From the NCBI GenBank assembly GCA_900618425.1, contig UZAN01039380.1, forward strand, positions 153,643 through 217,642: DNA of 64,000 bases. Reading direction: 5' to 3'. How positions within the stretch are numbered: position 1 is the stretch's first letter; every line of letters begins with the position of its first letter. A program made the translations under genes and the position numbers. This document shows positions 45,912 through 58,440 of the stretch, one piece after another. The notes beneath the pieces are model-generated. The model was given only the letters and a program-made list of their open reading frames with translations, ran no database searches and had not been told where the DNA came from. Source of the DNA: Echinostoma caproni. Taxonomy: Eukaryota; Platyhelminthes; Trematoda; Plagiorchiida; Echinostomatidae.

Positions 45912-45914
<3 letters not shown>
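40866..45914. other. No recognised gene or element (about 5 kb)
   Basis: The longest stretch without any repeat or domain I can name. Minus frames just above 40,866 may be N-terminal Penelope-like remains but have no motif. A hydrophilic plus frame at 44,619-44,810 and a plus frame at 45,430-45,609 ending at a GTAAAT donor look mildly coding-like. Neither has a domain or a second splice site. Confidence 0.4.

Positions 45915-45947
<33 letters not shown>
45915..45947 (+). repeat. (TA)n microsatellite
   Basis: About 16 perfect TA units. It causes the Ile-Tyr repeat at the start of the minus-strand frame there. Confidence 0.95.
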
Positions 45948-45949
<2 letters not shown>

Positions 45950-46499
45950 TTTAATACCCCCATTTGTCATCAAAATAAAGAAACATTCAATATCACTGGT
46001 TTATTTCGTAGTGCTTCTTTTATTAGCTGATCGGCGAAAAAATCGTAGCCGTTTCATTCATTCACATATCGTGGAAAGTGGCTTGACTGAAGCAGTAAAA
46101 TCTCAGACTAAACAAGAGTTTTCATATAGCTCACCCTAGATAACTATTTTCAAGAACCGAGAACCAGGTCACCATGGTGTTCTTCGTGAGTTGTTAAGCA
46201 ACACCGATGGTCATCGTTAGGCAAAATGAAAATAAAGTTTTGTAAAAATTGAATGTGTTTGGATGTTAAAACACATGAGTTATCTATTCTTGGAAAACAA
46301 AAACCTCATGGTCTGGAAAAATGTGCTTTAAAACAAAATCTAACGTATGAATCTGGCAAGTTAATCGATCTGAACAGTGCGCACCGGCAAGCCCACTGAA
46401 TCTTTTGACTTTCATTGGAATGATTTATTCTGTCAAGCGGGTAACACTTGATACTCACAATGATGGTAATCTTTTTCTAGTTCTACTTCACTGAATGTA
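45948..46499. other. No recognised gene or element
   Basis: Short frames only. Confidence 0.45.
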
Positions 46500-46625
46500 T
46501 ATACAGACAGGTACCAGAAATGAGATGGTGCTGGCTGAACTCGAACTGATGACCTCCGGGCTGTTGGGGTGGTAAACTTGATCATTTGAACACCGTCACC
46601 ACCACCTACTCAACAGGATACATCA
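46500..46625 (-). mobile_element. SINE head fragment (family S1-like)
   Basis: The minus strand shows a tRNA-like head: GGTGGTGGTGACGGTGTTCAA, CCCGGAGGTC, then a B-box-like CAGTTCGAGTTC. The CCCGGAGGTC-to-B-box spacing matches the S1 copies at 3.77 and 63.16 kb. The SINE body is not recognisable, so this is a head-only or diverged copy. Confidence 0.55.
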
Positions 46626-46662
46626 GTCGACCAGCCCGAAAAACAAAACGAGGAATTCAAGT

Positions 46663-47025
46663 GTGCTAGTCACCCCAACTGTTTTCACATTGAAAGGTGC
46701 CGAAAAAGCAGTGGATCGTAATACATCCAACAACAAACTTTCTATCAACCCCCTTCAATCTGCATGGCCCGATGTTGTTTATCTTTTCCCAAATCCAGCC
46801 AAATGCATTGAAGTTTTCTTTTTCATTAATCGTGGGCCATCAACATATTCCGGATCACCTCTTCATAACCTCTTGACCAATAACTCAAACGTTAAAAGGT
46901 CACAGAACTTTAAATACCTCGTGTGTTCTCTCTCCACTGAAATCAACTTGTCCTACCATGTGCAACAAACATTTCTTAAAGTCAGAAATTTAACTTTCTA
47001 TATATCTCACGCCTTTGACATCTGA
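46663..47025 (+). pseudogene. CR1-like RT fragment (element L3)
   Basis: An open frame of 120 codons. Its middle and end align with L1 from motif D to the start of the thumb: NPAKCIEVFFFINRG against NPSKCVDMLFSLHRG, FKYLVCSL against VKYLGVLI, and FLKVRNLTFYI against FIKVRKLSFYV. Catalytic motifs A-C are not recognisable in the first third. It is an isolated scrap with no recognisable tail. Confidence 0.78.
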
Positions 47026-48358
47026 AGCTGCCAAGGTAAAAGTGAAAACTTTTCCTCACTGAAAATTTTGTTCACAATGGATGAACCATGTGCAATTGTG
47101 ACTTGACTCAAACAGCCTGCTTTTTCTGGCACTTTATAACTGTAGACATAGCACTGAACCAGAAATGGCTTTGATAACTTTGTTCGTTAAGTTGTAGATT
47201 CTGTGATCTGATGACTAGTGAAGCTATAGCTTTGTCACCGTATAGTTCACGGTCTCAACTTTAGTTGGGTCAGTATTGTTAGTAGCAAGTAAACGCCAGC
47301 ACAAACATTATTACCGCTGAATGGATGGACAAGCAAAATTGGTACGCAAATTTTTTCACTACAGTTTTCGGCCGTTCCCCAATCGCCATGTTAGCAACTA
47401 ATGCGCAACAGAGGGAGTGGATGCTGTTTTATTGTTCGACCTTGTCCGAATCAACCTGGACACCTTTTGTATACTGAGATCATTGTTGCCTAGCGCACAC
47501 CCACATTGGGACCCCGAATCCACTCACCACAACGGACAACAATAGATGGTGAAAAAGGAACCTAAGGTATCCCGGTGTATACTCTCAGAATGATGATAGA
47601 CGAGCGATGTCGAGATTACCCGCTGCACCCGAGTGGCATTTTAAATGCCCTTATCTGTGTCATGCCTAAGTGGATAATTGAAATTTCTTGTATATGAGTT
47701 CTGCGAAAAGGGATTGGACGAAAGCGTTTTCGTACTGATTCCAAACTTCTACACTTGGAGTAACTCGAATCCAGTTAATGCTTATCAATGTAGTGAGTTC
47801 AGTGTTCAATTTCAGGAAGTTCAGTGAACGAAAGAAATAAATATGCTTCCGATTGATATTTTGTGTGTATGAATATTTCTAACTTTATGGGCGAGGAAGG
47901 TATAAATATTGGATAAGCCTCATAGAAATTTACTAGGAACCAGCCAAAGTGACTGCATTTGTGTAAGCTGTGCGGATAACTAGCACACAGTGTTTTTCTT
48001 CCACCATCAGTTGATTTAATACTCACGTTTACGCACGCAATACAGAATAGTGTGGCCGTTTACGACACTCATGACGCAGTGTAGTACGCTAAGTGTACAA
48101 TTCTTTTGAGTATCTTGATACACAAGAAACAAATACAATACGATTAGTATACATGATCCAGGGATGATTCAACCCCTCCCAACTTGTTAGTGAGTTCTCA
48201 GAATTTTGGATCTGACTAACTCGCGGTGTAGCGGAACTGGTACTGTTAGCTGAACGAGTGGAAGGGCATCTGTATGGTCATTCTTGCCGGACAAAATGAT
48301 CTTCACAATAGCTTTCCCCTATTGATATAGGCCTACGCAGGAACTCAAAGCGAACTAA
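47026..48358. other. No recognised gene or element
   Basis: Short frames only. A single GACTTGACT near 47,100 recalls the L1 tail but is too short to count. Confidence 0.4.
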
Positions 48359-48515
48359 ACACAAAAATACGATACAACTCTTGACCAATATCTTCAGTGA
48401 TGAATAGTAGGAATGCTTGCATCTGAGATACAAACGAATGAACGCATTTGCCTGTTGAGTGCGTATAGAAAAACCGATCAATAGGCGTATCACAAAGAGC
48501 TGGGTTGCCAAAACA
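48359..48515 (-). pseudogene. Kunitz-type inhibitor domain, degenerate exon
   Basis: On the minus strand one frame contains C-x6-C-DTPIDRFFYTHSTGK-C. The 15-residue spacing between second and third Cys, the R-F-F-Y block at its expected offset, and TGKC match Kunitz (BPTI-type) domains (C14, R20-F21-F22-Y23, C30). Beyond that the frame must shift by one base to give F-Y-L-R-C with the normal seven-residue spacing. The last two Cys have wrong spacing (14 and 4 in place of 12 and 3), and the first spacing is 6 in place of 8. Kunitz inhibitors are abundant in flukes. This looks like a decayed exon, or less likely a chance match. Confidence 0.4.
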
Positions 48516-51095
48516 ATACCTTGAATAATATCCTACTACCAGCAACCGAAAACTTGACTGACCGTATAGTCTGGTAGACACTGACATGCATTTCGGCCAA
48601 TATTGTAAAGGTGCACCCTTTAAACTAAATCACCTCTGCTTCTACCATAACTCCTTAACCACACCAGATGAAACATATTTGAAAATCACTCATACGGTTG
48701 AGATGTCTCTGTGACCAAACAGGAATTAAGGATGACCGGAAAAGTAGTCAGCGGTTTTCTTCTCTCAGTACTTCGCAACTAATGAGTTCGCCTTTCTGAC
48801 ACCATGTTCCCGGCATGATTATGGTTTATGAATCGCTCAGCACGAGTAAAAGCAACATCAACCAAAATGTAAGCGATCAGAGACAATCGTGGTGAGTGGC
48901 GGCATAAGCGTTCTTCCAGGAAACTCAAAAGCACAGAGCCAACGAAATTCACCTAAAGCTTACAGTGAAAAGTAACTTCACAAAGGTCATCGGAACGACG
49001 TTAGCTCGCCTTGTGAGGCACGAACTTTGTGTCCCCGTTGGATTACTTGACCATAGTCAGTGAAGCACTTACATTCTAGATCTACTTTTCCTGAGTTGAT
49101 CCGTCCTCGAACTGATCACAGACAGACAGACAGACAGACAGAAGAGTATTATTGGTCCGTGCAGTGCAATCAGGGTCGTAGCAATTTGAATACTGTTAAA
49201 GCAGCCTGTTTTTCTCTATTCTCCTCATACACCATTTGTCACCAGTGTATAGAAACGGGGTCTGATCTGAGAATCTTCAAACTGATCTTTCAGTTTGTTG
49301 TCGACCGATCACCTTTTAAAAACATTCGTATGCTGATCTTGAGCGAATATAAAATGTTTGTTTTCATTCATTGACAGAATAGTATTATTTTGATCTCGCT
49401 GCTTGTTTCATCTGTTCTTCTTTAAATGTAAAATGACAATTTACTACGTTCATAGTCTCTCTGTGATTCAGACGCGAATGAAAAGGCGGAAACGTGCTTA
49501 GCCAGCCGAGATGACATTTTACCTCTCGATAGGGGTAAGTCAGTTCCGTTAAATGACAAGCGAACGGAAGTGCTAACAGCGTTTTGATTGTTCCTCCGTG
49601 TCAGTCAACTGTGGAAAATAAGCATTGAGACCGATGTGAATTCTCCGTGTACATTCACCTTTAAAGTGCATTTTTTAAATCCATGCAGAGAATTTTCCTT
49701 GCCCACTGTTTGCTTCAAATGCGTATTCGGTGTGTGTGGTCGTTGAACAGACGCCGGTTTATCATCCAAACTAAATGTTAAAATATCAGCAGTCTGGGTG
49801 GGGTTCGAAAGCATTCGCTGACACCTGCAACTTCTTCACTTTTCTCCATAGTTCGCCCGTTAGACAAATTCGATTCTTAGAAAACCCGCTTTTATTCTGA
49901 TTGGGGCGTGCAAAGATCTATGTAAGTATGGTGCGCGAATAAATTTTAAACTATTAGATAAATGAATAATTGCTAGTTGGTTTGTTGATTCAGTGTGAGC
50001 TCCCCAACTGCGCTCACGATTACCATGATTGCTTTTAAAACCACCTAAATTTCATGATATTCTAATGTTTTGATTACACTAATGATTGGCGTACAACCAC
50101 ATGTAAACAAACCACTTCAGACTTTCTAATTAAATCCATTAGAATCAAACTTTTTTTGAAAAATAGAAACTTTTATCGTTCTGAATAACGTAAACAAATA
50201 GCAGAAAATATCGTTTTACTTATGTTTGTTTGGTCTGGTGAGTTTGGTCATTCTCAAGTTAGGTTTTGATAGCCTCCAGCACGCCATCCATTATCACATT
50301 ATAACTTTTTCCCAGAAGGGAAATAAATAGCCTGATAATGTTTCCAAATTCCGATTTGAGATTCCAGACCATCAACAAGCTTCACTCCTAGAAAGAATAC
50401 GCGAAGTGCTATAAGTGAATGAGCGCGTGGGTGTATCCGTAAATCAATCAATCTATCGCGCACTGAGACCATCCCGCGCCGCATTTCCTCACTGCATTCT
50501 GCCGTTCTATCCAGACGGGTAAATGGCAATCGTTAGAACCAAGGTGTAGTTAAATTGGGTTGGTGAGCTGAAGCTACCTGGTTCAAATTCAATGCTCCAT
50601 TTCCAGTCCCTTGTCCAGTAATTCACAGCCTGTTTACTACGATAAAGTCGACGGTCCGGTTCACGATTGGACCAGTGAAGTTTCTCTTAGGTTTGTTAAT
50701 TTCTTTGTCTTCATACCACTCAGTCGATGAATCAGTTTGTCAACAAATAGAACGGTATTTTGACCGAGATAGCATTTCAGTCCAAGGTCTTTTGTTTTCT
50801 TTTGCTAAATTAAGTAGTCAATGGTCTCTTCAAACCCTGACTATGTGAATTTTGTTTTCTGCAACAAGGAACGTATAGTCGAAAATCCAACCTTGTCCGC
50901 AGTGAACACGAACCTCGATTACCTGTATATTCCGTGGAAATTGTTCTCATCTCTGCACTCATTTGCTAGCTTTACCCCAGATGGCGACAAACAGGGGTTA
51001 AACATTTGATGTCCATAGGCCATTTGTAAGTTTCTAGAATGTGACTTCGTTCATGTCCATTCATGTTTTCAACGGCGCCACATTCCAGGGGATTG
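48516..51095. other. No recognised gene; ACAG microsatellite
   Basis: Contains a perfect (ACAG)n run at about 49,118-49,142. A partial B-box-like GGTTCAAATTC near 50,580 has no convincing head. Frames up to 104 codons lack domains. Confidence 0.45.
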
Positions 51096-51101
51096 TTTAT
51101 T
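51096..51101 (-). promoter_or_regulatory. Possible polyadenylation signal AATAAA
   Basis: On the minus strand, 25 bases beyond the stop of the candidate exon at 51,126-51,476. Confidence 0.3.
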
Positions 51102-51125
51102 ACTAATGTGCTCCCACGCCTCGTT

Positions 51126-51476
51126 CTATTTGCTGCACAACTGTATTAGCACTCGATATCCCCTCCCTATTTTTCTATCTGCACTTGGACAACAATGTGG
51201 TGAAACAGAGTTACTATGTTGTCCCACAATTGTCCCTTTTTCCATTTGTTCCACTACTGTTGACTTGCATGGGACAATATAGTTCATTCCATAATAATAT
51301 ATTACCTTGAGGTCGTCGTACGAGGGGTAATTTAGCGACGAATAATTACCAGAAATGCTTACATCCGCTCGCGTCCGAGAGCCGAAACTCACACTTTCGA
51401 ATACATCGATAACTGAGTCCTGACCGTAAATGTTGCAATGGACGCTGTCCTGTGGCCTGTTGTCACCTATATGCAA
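51126..51476 (-). CDS. Possible terminal coding exon, function unknown
   Basis: A 116-codon minus-strand frame with ordinary protein-like composition (for example SLNYPSYDDLKVIYYYG and two adjacent Cys pairs). Acceptor-like TTGCATATAG or GTGCGTAG sequences stand at its start, and a stop is followed within 25 bases by AATAAA. It has no good start codon of its own, so it would be a last exon reached by splicing. I recognise no domain, signal peptide or membrane segment. The overlapping plus strand offers no competing long frame. It could still be chance in a window this size. Confidence 0.33.
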   Translation of the reverse strand: MHIGDNRPQDSVHCNIYGQDSVIDVFESVSFGSRTRADVSISGNYSSLNYPSYDDLKVIYYYGMNYIVPCKSTVVEQMEKGTIVGQHSNSVSPHCCPSADRKIGRGYRVLIQLCSK

Positions 51477-53860
51477 ACTCTACGCGCACAGAAATATTTA
51501 GGTTTGTGTATTGAGTTCTGATCACTGTTACACTGTTTGAGTTTTATGCTTCATTTTTATGCAGTAGTGCTCTTTTGGGGGAATAGAGAGCACGAATGTT
51601 ATAAGCCGGTATACAAAACTAGAAGTGATCTACTCAGAAGCTGGATGACTAGCCGCGGAGATGGCCATCCTCACACACATACGAACACACCGAACGACTG
51701 TGTAATTGAATCCTTCAACTATCTGATTGTCTGTACCTTTTGCAATTCAAGTGTTCCCCGTATCATTTTAAGATGCCTCGTTATCATTTCAAATTGTTTT
51801 GGTGCCATTTCAAGCTGTCTATGTGATGTCGTCAGGGCGGAAACGCCCTCGTACTGTCCGAGTCTTATAGCAATGCCTGAGTGACCATCAGCGCAGTTGT
51901 CTCAACCTCTACTTGGGGGTGCGATGGAGACGGTTTTGCTATCTGCCTTAACCACAGATGCCCTAAATCCCATGGCACATCTTGACGTACGCGTCTGTTT
52001 TTCTCCCTTCCCATGAGAAATCATATTGCACCATGCTCCGTTGAAGCCAACGGTTCATGAACAACCGACGCTTGTAGTCATCGCATATTGTTGTAACAGG
52101 ATTCGTGCGCTACACCTCAAGGCACCCATCGATCATGCTCGATCGATAAACGCGCTATATTTGTCCAGATTAACATCCAGTCAGTTTGTCGCCGGAAGAT
52201 TATATTGCATCTCTGTGTTTCCGCCACCAAAACACTCACAGAATTGCTTTCAGGAAATGAATAATCAAAATGTCTACTTAGCCATATATCCGGACTGGAA
52301 TCGGATATCTCTCCAAACCAACAAGGGTTGAAACTGCGTGCGGAGGTCCGCCAAGATATAGCGTAAATTATATGACTGTTAGGCAATTTTATGAGAAATT
52401 CTGCGTTCATTAATTAGAAAATGTTTCAAAGGTACATTTTTTAGGTACGAATTCAGTATTAAATGATGTTTATTGTACTGTACGCGGCGAAAGCATGAAG
52501 ATATATATATGGTGGCATTAAAGGCTCAGTTTAAAAGGATCTCATACTTCATAATTTTAATGGTATTGCATGTTTTGAAATGTGTTTCTCTGATGAACTA
52601 ACGACTGTCATAAACGCAAAACGCGAGCGTTAGCATTCTATTTCTTTGCACTGATCTCCGTTATGCTGGAAAGGTGGTCTGATATTATTGAATGCATTTT
52701 ACGATTTGTACGCTACGGGGAAAAGGAATCGCTATCAGTAGCCAGGTTCCAATGCATGTTACAAACTTAAATAAATATTTATGAATAATTTTTTTAATAC
52801 TAAGTCAGTAATAGAACATCTTCACATTGTCTGATTGCTAGTGACTTTGGTTAATAAATAAGGAACAACCATAATGGTGTTCCCAATCTTGAAAGTAAAA
52901 GCTGATAAATCTGAGTGCATTAGATGGGTTTGGCGGTGTGGAAGATATCAACGCAACAGCTCGTAATGATTTTGAGACTACTTGAAATGTCAACGGGACA
53001 TCTTAAAATAATAGCCGGATGCCTTGATTTGATACTCAGGCAACTTTACTCTCAAAAATTCGCTTCTTTATGCCTCATAAATACCTATTGGCTGTTCGCT
53101 TCCTTTCTCGTGAAAATTGATTGCATAATAACGATTTCACTACAAGAAGACAAACAATATGGCAATAACTAAAGTAACGTTTTCTGAACTGGTTATGTAC
53201 GAATAAACTTAAATAAACTGGGATGATTTCGACTAGGGGTGTGAATTCGATACGGCAAACTGTTTGCTGACTCCTATCAGTCAGTAAGTACTTCCGTTTG
53301 TTCACGATGACCTCAATTTATCAACAACATAAATCACTCGCAACGGAATACTTTCGATAGACTGTACGTATGGTGAACGTATTGTGTGATCCTTTGATTG
53401 CTATTGGGTGTCGAAATGTTCTTTCCGTAGTGAGCCATTTACAATTGACTGCCAGCAGAAGTTTTTGAATCTCGGTTAGTGGTGTATTCTTGTACAGGTT
53501 ACGGACAAATTTCAACCATTTCCGCTCAAATGAACTTTATGGCCCCATGCCTCGTGTTGGTGCCCATTGTTCAGTAATCGATTGCGAATACGATACCGAT
53601 TGAAGAACTACAAGTAATACAAATACATGCTACTATTAGGCACTAGCCATTCAAAATTATCATCCCTAACCGTGTAAACAGTATGAATGGCTTATCACAT
53701 TGGCGCTACCTTGGTAACAAATGTGTGTGTTGAGTAATTGTGATCGCAATCTTTCTCCGCCTATGGTTCTGTTATTTCTGACCATATATTAATGATCACA
53801 TAAACTGCAGTATTCACGTGTACAGATTCAGCGAACTGATGCAGGATATATTGTTTTCAG
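51477..53860. other. No recognised gene or element
   Basis: Plus frames of 115 and 101 codons (51,537 and 52,026) have no domain and run through simple-sequence or low-information DNA. A short TA run is near 52,500. Confidence 0.45.
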
Positions 53861-54051
53861 TTTCTCTATTCAAGCACACTACTCCATTACTTCAGAGGAT
53901 TGTGACATTCGTTCCGTTCGTCGGAAACATTTCTAACAAACGGCACCTACTGAGTTGCCCCGTGAACTCGTGCAAATATAGCGCGCCCGACTATACCCCA
54001 CCAAGAATTGGCGATAACAAACCGGTCTCAGATCGGAAAAATGATTGTTGA
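53861..54051 (+). CDS. Possible terminal coding exon, function unknown
   Basis: A strong acceptor-like ATTGTTTTCAG ends at 53,860. The following 191 bases stay open for about 63 codons to a stop at 54,051, including HLLSCPVNSCKYSAPDY, with two Cys and a His spaced loosely like a small metal site. No polyadenylation signal is obvious close by. I recognise no family. Confidence 0.3.
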
Positions 54052-57000
54052 CCGTCATTTATGTATATATTGTGATTGAACTAAGCAAACGGAATCACAC
54101 ATGAAAGAGGGCAAATTGGCGCGAACAGCGGAATTTTGTGTTCACTTCGGAGTAGACAATGGGGATCAAAATCTGGACAACATATGTCCCTGTCCGCGAA
54201 GGAGATACTGCCACTTGGTAATCGATCCCTAGGTCATTTCGGAATCACCCTGACCACCTTTTATCAGTTCTCTCTTTATTAGTACAGCATACAACACATG
54301 AATGAAGTAACTTTTTCGGTATGGCTATTCCATATGGTATTGTTGCTGCAAAGGGTTGCAGATAATGTACCTCTTCTTATTTATGAACATTGTGTTCGAT
54401 TTAGATACTTCTTAGAAAGCTGAATGTTTTTGTTCAGCCCTAAGTAGTGTTTTGCCAGATCACACATGCACAGCACTAAAAAGATAACGGAACATTTGCT
54501 GATCTATTTAACATTGCAGGAATCGAATTTAATGGTAAGTTTGATTTCATGGTTGTACCCGTTATGTACCTTTACATAAATCGGTGATAAAAATGAGGCA
54601 TAAAAAATGAGTGAAAATAAGGAGTCTAGTGACCTAGACTATGAAACGAAAACTGATCTGATCTGATTATGCAGATGCCTTCTCTATTACAGCATTCATA
54701 AGTGATTGAATTTACTGTCAAAAGATAGCATGCACGAATATTACTTCCCTATTGAAGAGCGGAACACGGAAGCTAGTATTATGCTCTACTTCGCTCCGCA
54801 GACATATCTGTATGTTGTGAAACAAAGATGTCACTTAATTTGATTCTACAAGGTTGTGTTAGCATTCATTGAGAAAATGAAGACAACTTGTTTGAATAAC
54901 AAGGTGCACAGGCGGCCTGACACTCATCATGATCATGTATTCTAAATCAAAACTAGATTTCCAGCCCCAGTCCCATCGCGCGTGGTTTTTCAAACCAGTC
55001 AAGATCGATTGAGGTGTACCCAACACGCTGATCCAAAATGTGGATGAGCAGGAAACAGCCTTGGAAGCACCATACGGCTAGCTGTTCTATCCTTAGTAGG
55101 AATCAGCTACAGTACATTATACCACGAATTCCCGGCTGTTAGAGGTGTTACTACACCTTTCCCCATCAAGCTTTATCCAAAACCCATAGCCTTCAGCCTC
55201 AACGCACAAAATTTGGCCACGCCGCAGTAGGCGAGTCAGATCAAAACGTATCCGAGTATTTTGAAGTCAACGAATGTTGAAGAAAAAAGTATTTTCTGTA
55301 AATTTTGACGCTGCACGGCTTGGTGAAGAGGGTGTGACTTGCACGCTGCAACACATGTTGATTAGAGAAGGTTTAATCGATGTGCCCGTATCATCATATC
55401 ATTTGACGCATCTCGTACATCTCCAGTGTTTCTGTATAGCACGCGATTCTCCAAGGAGTAAAAATCTCAATTGCAACTTAAAAAATACATTTTTTGCATT
55501 CACAAGCCCTGACGGGCAATAAATGGATTAGAAATCACTGAAGACAATTGTTTAATCTCCATTGTGTGTCTGTTACTGCGAAAGCGAACATATTCAAACG
55601 GTTCAAAATGCAAACAATCGATCTTAAGAAGAAAGAACTCGCACGAGAGTGATCTTTTCACTAGGTATGGGTTACCAGGTTCCAAGAGATAGCTCTATAG
55701 ATTAGGTAGCAACCAACTGGGTATTTTATATTAACTATACATCATGGTATAATATGCACCAGAGGTAACGAAGTTAACAAAGACATAGCATTCAAGGAGG
55801 GGAAAAAGAAGATTAAATGCCGAAACTGAAACAAAACCAAGCCTCCTAATGGACTATCAGAGTTTTTAAAATAACCACAACAGTCCGCCTACAATCAAAG
55901 TTAGAGCAGACTGTTAAGGACGTTGAATGCGACACAGCAATGACAGCGACTCTAATAGCATGGTTGCGCTCTCCCCATTCCTCCTTCATCTTCACTCAGT
56001 TTCCTGAACATTATCAAGAAAAAACATAGAATAGATGTCCAGTCAATGTTCCAAATTTACTTTTCTGGTCGAATAACGCGTTTACCAGATGTGGACAACG
56101 ATTAATTACATTCATTGTTTTATCGAATGGAAATCAGTCAAAAGCAGTTCGGCTTTCTTAAGTCTTTTAGTTGAATAAAACAAAGCATTTTGTACGGTGT
56201 GTGCCACACCCAAAGACAAGCACTCCAGTGTACAAGTGGTCTGATAAAAAAGATATATAACCAAGAAATAGACCGACTTAGTTGTGTCGTTTTCTCCGTT
56301 CAAATCAAATCGATAAGCGAACTGAAAGAAGAGAAAACAGTGAGACCGGACACGCCAGATTTTCATGCGGACCAAGGAGAAAAATTAATTACCCCGCTTG
56401 ATACATTTATTTTATCATACAAGACCACATGTTTAGTGTTTCTCTGCACAAAACTATAGTGTATAATGAATTGTCTTTTCAGAAAAATAACTTGCAAAGT
56501 CAATCAGATGAACATTGAACACTGAGCATGTCAGGTGGTGAAAATCTAGGAGATTCAAACCACTGGGTGTCTCCAACTGACTGCCTATTGTTCACAAGGG
56601 CACATATATGTTGCAAAAGAAGCAAAACTTTGCCTCAGATTTTACAGTTTGAGGAACTTAGACGGTTGTGTGATTTGCTGCAAAGGCAATGTTGCATGAA
56701 GTCCGTCAACAATGTGCTCCAGATTTTGCTCCACTTGTATCATGTGATCTACCCAAGTGTGTTTAACTTGAGTCGTCAAAAATGTGATTCACTCTCATAA
56801 ACTTGTGGGGAATTTCTTAGCTTCAGGCACCCCAAAGTTTTAGTGAACTCGACATTCTTTTCATCTGGACCTATAGGAGCATTGTGAGTAACGATTTCCG
56901 ACAAGCGGTACACAATGGATTGACGTAACAGGATGCCATAACACCCAAACGCATATCAGCTTTGCCTTTTCACCAACACGATATTTCTATGTCGAATGGA

Positions 57001-57398
57001 ATGACTAAAACCAAGTTTGAATAAAGCAGAACTTTTGATTCTAAATGGTCCATTAATTCCTTAGGCTCGACAAGATTCCAGGACACAGTAAAATGCTGAT
57101 ACTAGTAAAAATTAATGATAGTTTGACTTTCATTTATCTTGTGTACGACATGTGCACAATCAATATTGGAGAAGGGAACGGCGGTTAGTGGAATCCTGTC
57201 CGTTATTCGGTCGGGAATTAGGCTGACTGAGACCGGGCCGAAACTTATAAACCGAAAAACAACCAGCTATTAACCTGCATTACTTGATCATTATCACCTT
57301 ATTGGTGATATCTTTTACGGTCCTCTCCACTTTTCTAGTCATGTTGCTCACCGATGTATGCGTGCATGAGAGAAAGCGTGCAGGTGTTTAGTTTTGTA
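54052..57398. other. No recognised gene or element
   Basis: A plus frame at 56,528-56,800 (containing FEELRRLCDLLQRQCC) could form helices, but it has no domain or splice evidence. No repeat family is seen. Confidence 0.4.
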
Positions 57399-57428
57399 TG
57401 TGTGTGTGTGTCTGTGTGTGTGTGTGTG
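57399..57428 (+). repeat. (TG)n microsatellite
   Basis: About 15 TG units with one TC interruption. Confidence 0.93.
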
Positions 57429-58374
57429 AACGCGCTGCATGGAATGTACATGGATGGTCACCTGACCTGGATTACGTTCGCTGTAGTCTCAAAAACTCAC
57501 GGTAATGAAAACACTTTATTCGTCAAACTTTGGACGTTCTGCAAGCCTATCTATCCACTCGGGATACACGTAAAATAACCAATTCGATTCAAACAGTATG
57601 TCTAGTGCACTATTCATATCTCTCTTCTAAGTAATGGATACTTTCTATGAAAGCCAATTAGGATGCTCCGGTACGGCAACAATATTTGTTCCCAGTACAC
57701 ATAATGCTATCGTTTAGAAACGTTCTGTGATTTTCTCCTAGGACATTAGAGCGTGATACCTTGACACTGTGATCTCCAAAAACTCGATAGGGTCAATAGG
57801 AAGACGCAGCACTATAGATCATAGTGTCATCTACTCCATCGATAAGGATCAACGCGACTATGCTAGAACGGATTCTATATGAGTAGGGGTTTGCACTTCT
57901 ACATTTCTAACATAGTTCAATGGATTCCAGATGATTAGAGTTGAACTATTGTTTTTCGAGACTGTTAATCAACTTCAATTATTTGTTAGTAAACTAACTT
58001 TCGCTTCAGTACGATTTACTTTGACATGTTTTTGTAGTGGCTGCGTGCGTGCGAGTTGAGCAATCTAGCACAAGTATCACTGTCACGCGTTCGCCCGGCT
58101 AGATACATTCATAGTTCCTATCTCATCATCGATCACGGGACACCTTCAGTACTTGTGGTGGTTCACATCTGTTTGCCTGCTCCCTTTGAATGGATCCATG
58201 AGTGGTTTTGGTTTATCTCTTACCAGTTTACCTTTAATATCACGCATCCACTGAGAATAGTGTCTCCTTTGTTATTTGTTTTTTATAAACATGGGTCAGC
58301 CGTCGAAGTCTTTCATCGTGGTTAGGACTCGACAAAGTGATTGGTTCCTTTTTTGAACCGCCACGATGCGAGCT
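57429..58374. other. No recognised gene or element
   Basis: An 89-codon hydrophobic plus frame (58,056-58,325) has no supporting signals. Confidence 0.4.
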
Positions 58375-58440
58375 TTTTAGCACACTGGTTACACACGCCT
58401 CTCAGACGAGGGATTCGTAGTTCCCATCTCGTATAAGCTC
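58375..58440 (+). mobile_element. SINE head fragment related to the hammerhead SINE
   Basis: A box-like TTAGCACACTGGTTA (58,377-58,391) and B box-like GGATTCGTAGTTCCC (58,410-58,424) match the head of the SINE at 18,546 in order and sequence. Just after it, TAAGCTCTAAAAAG resembles the stem II part of family B hammerheads, but box 1 and box 2 are gone. Confidence 0.5.

Noticed and set aside
47095..47112. GACTTGACT as a 3' tail of fragment L3
   Set aside because: Less than two full units and no recognisable 3' region of the element before it.
50570..50610. B-box-like GGTTCAAATTC as a SINE or tRNA
   Set aside because: The possible A box is too close and the flanks match none of the SINE bodies found.
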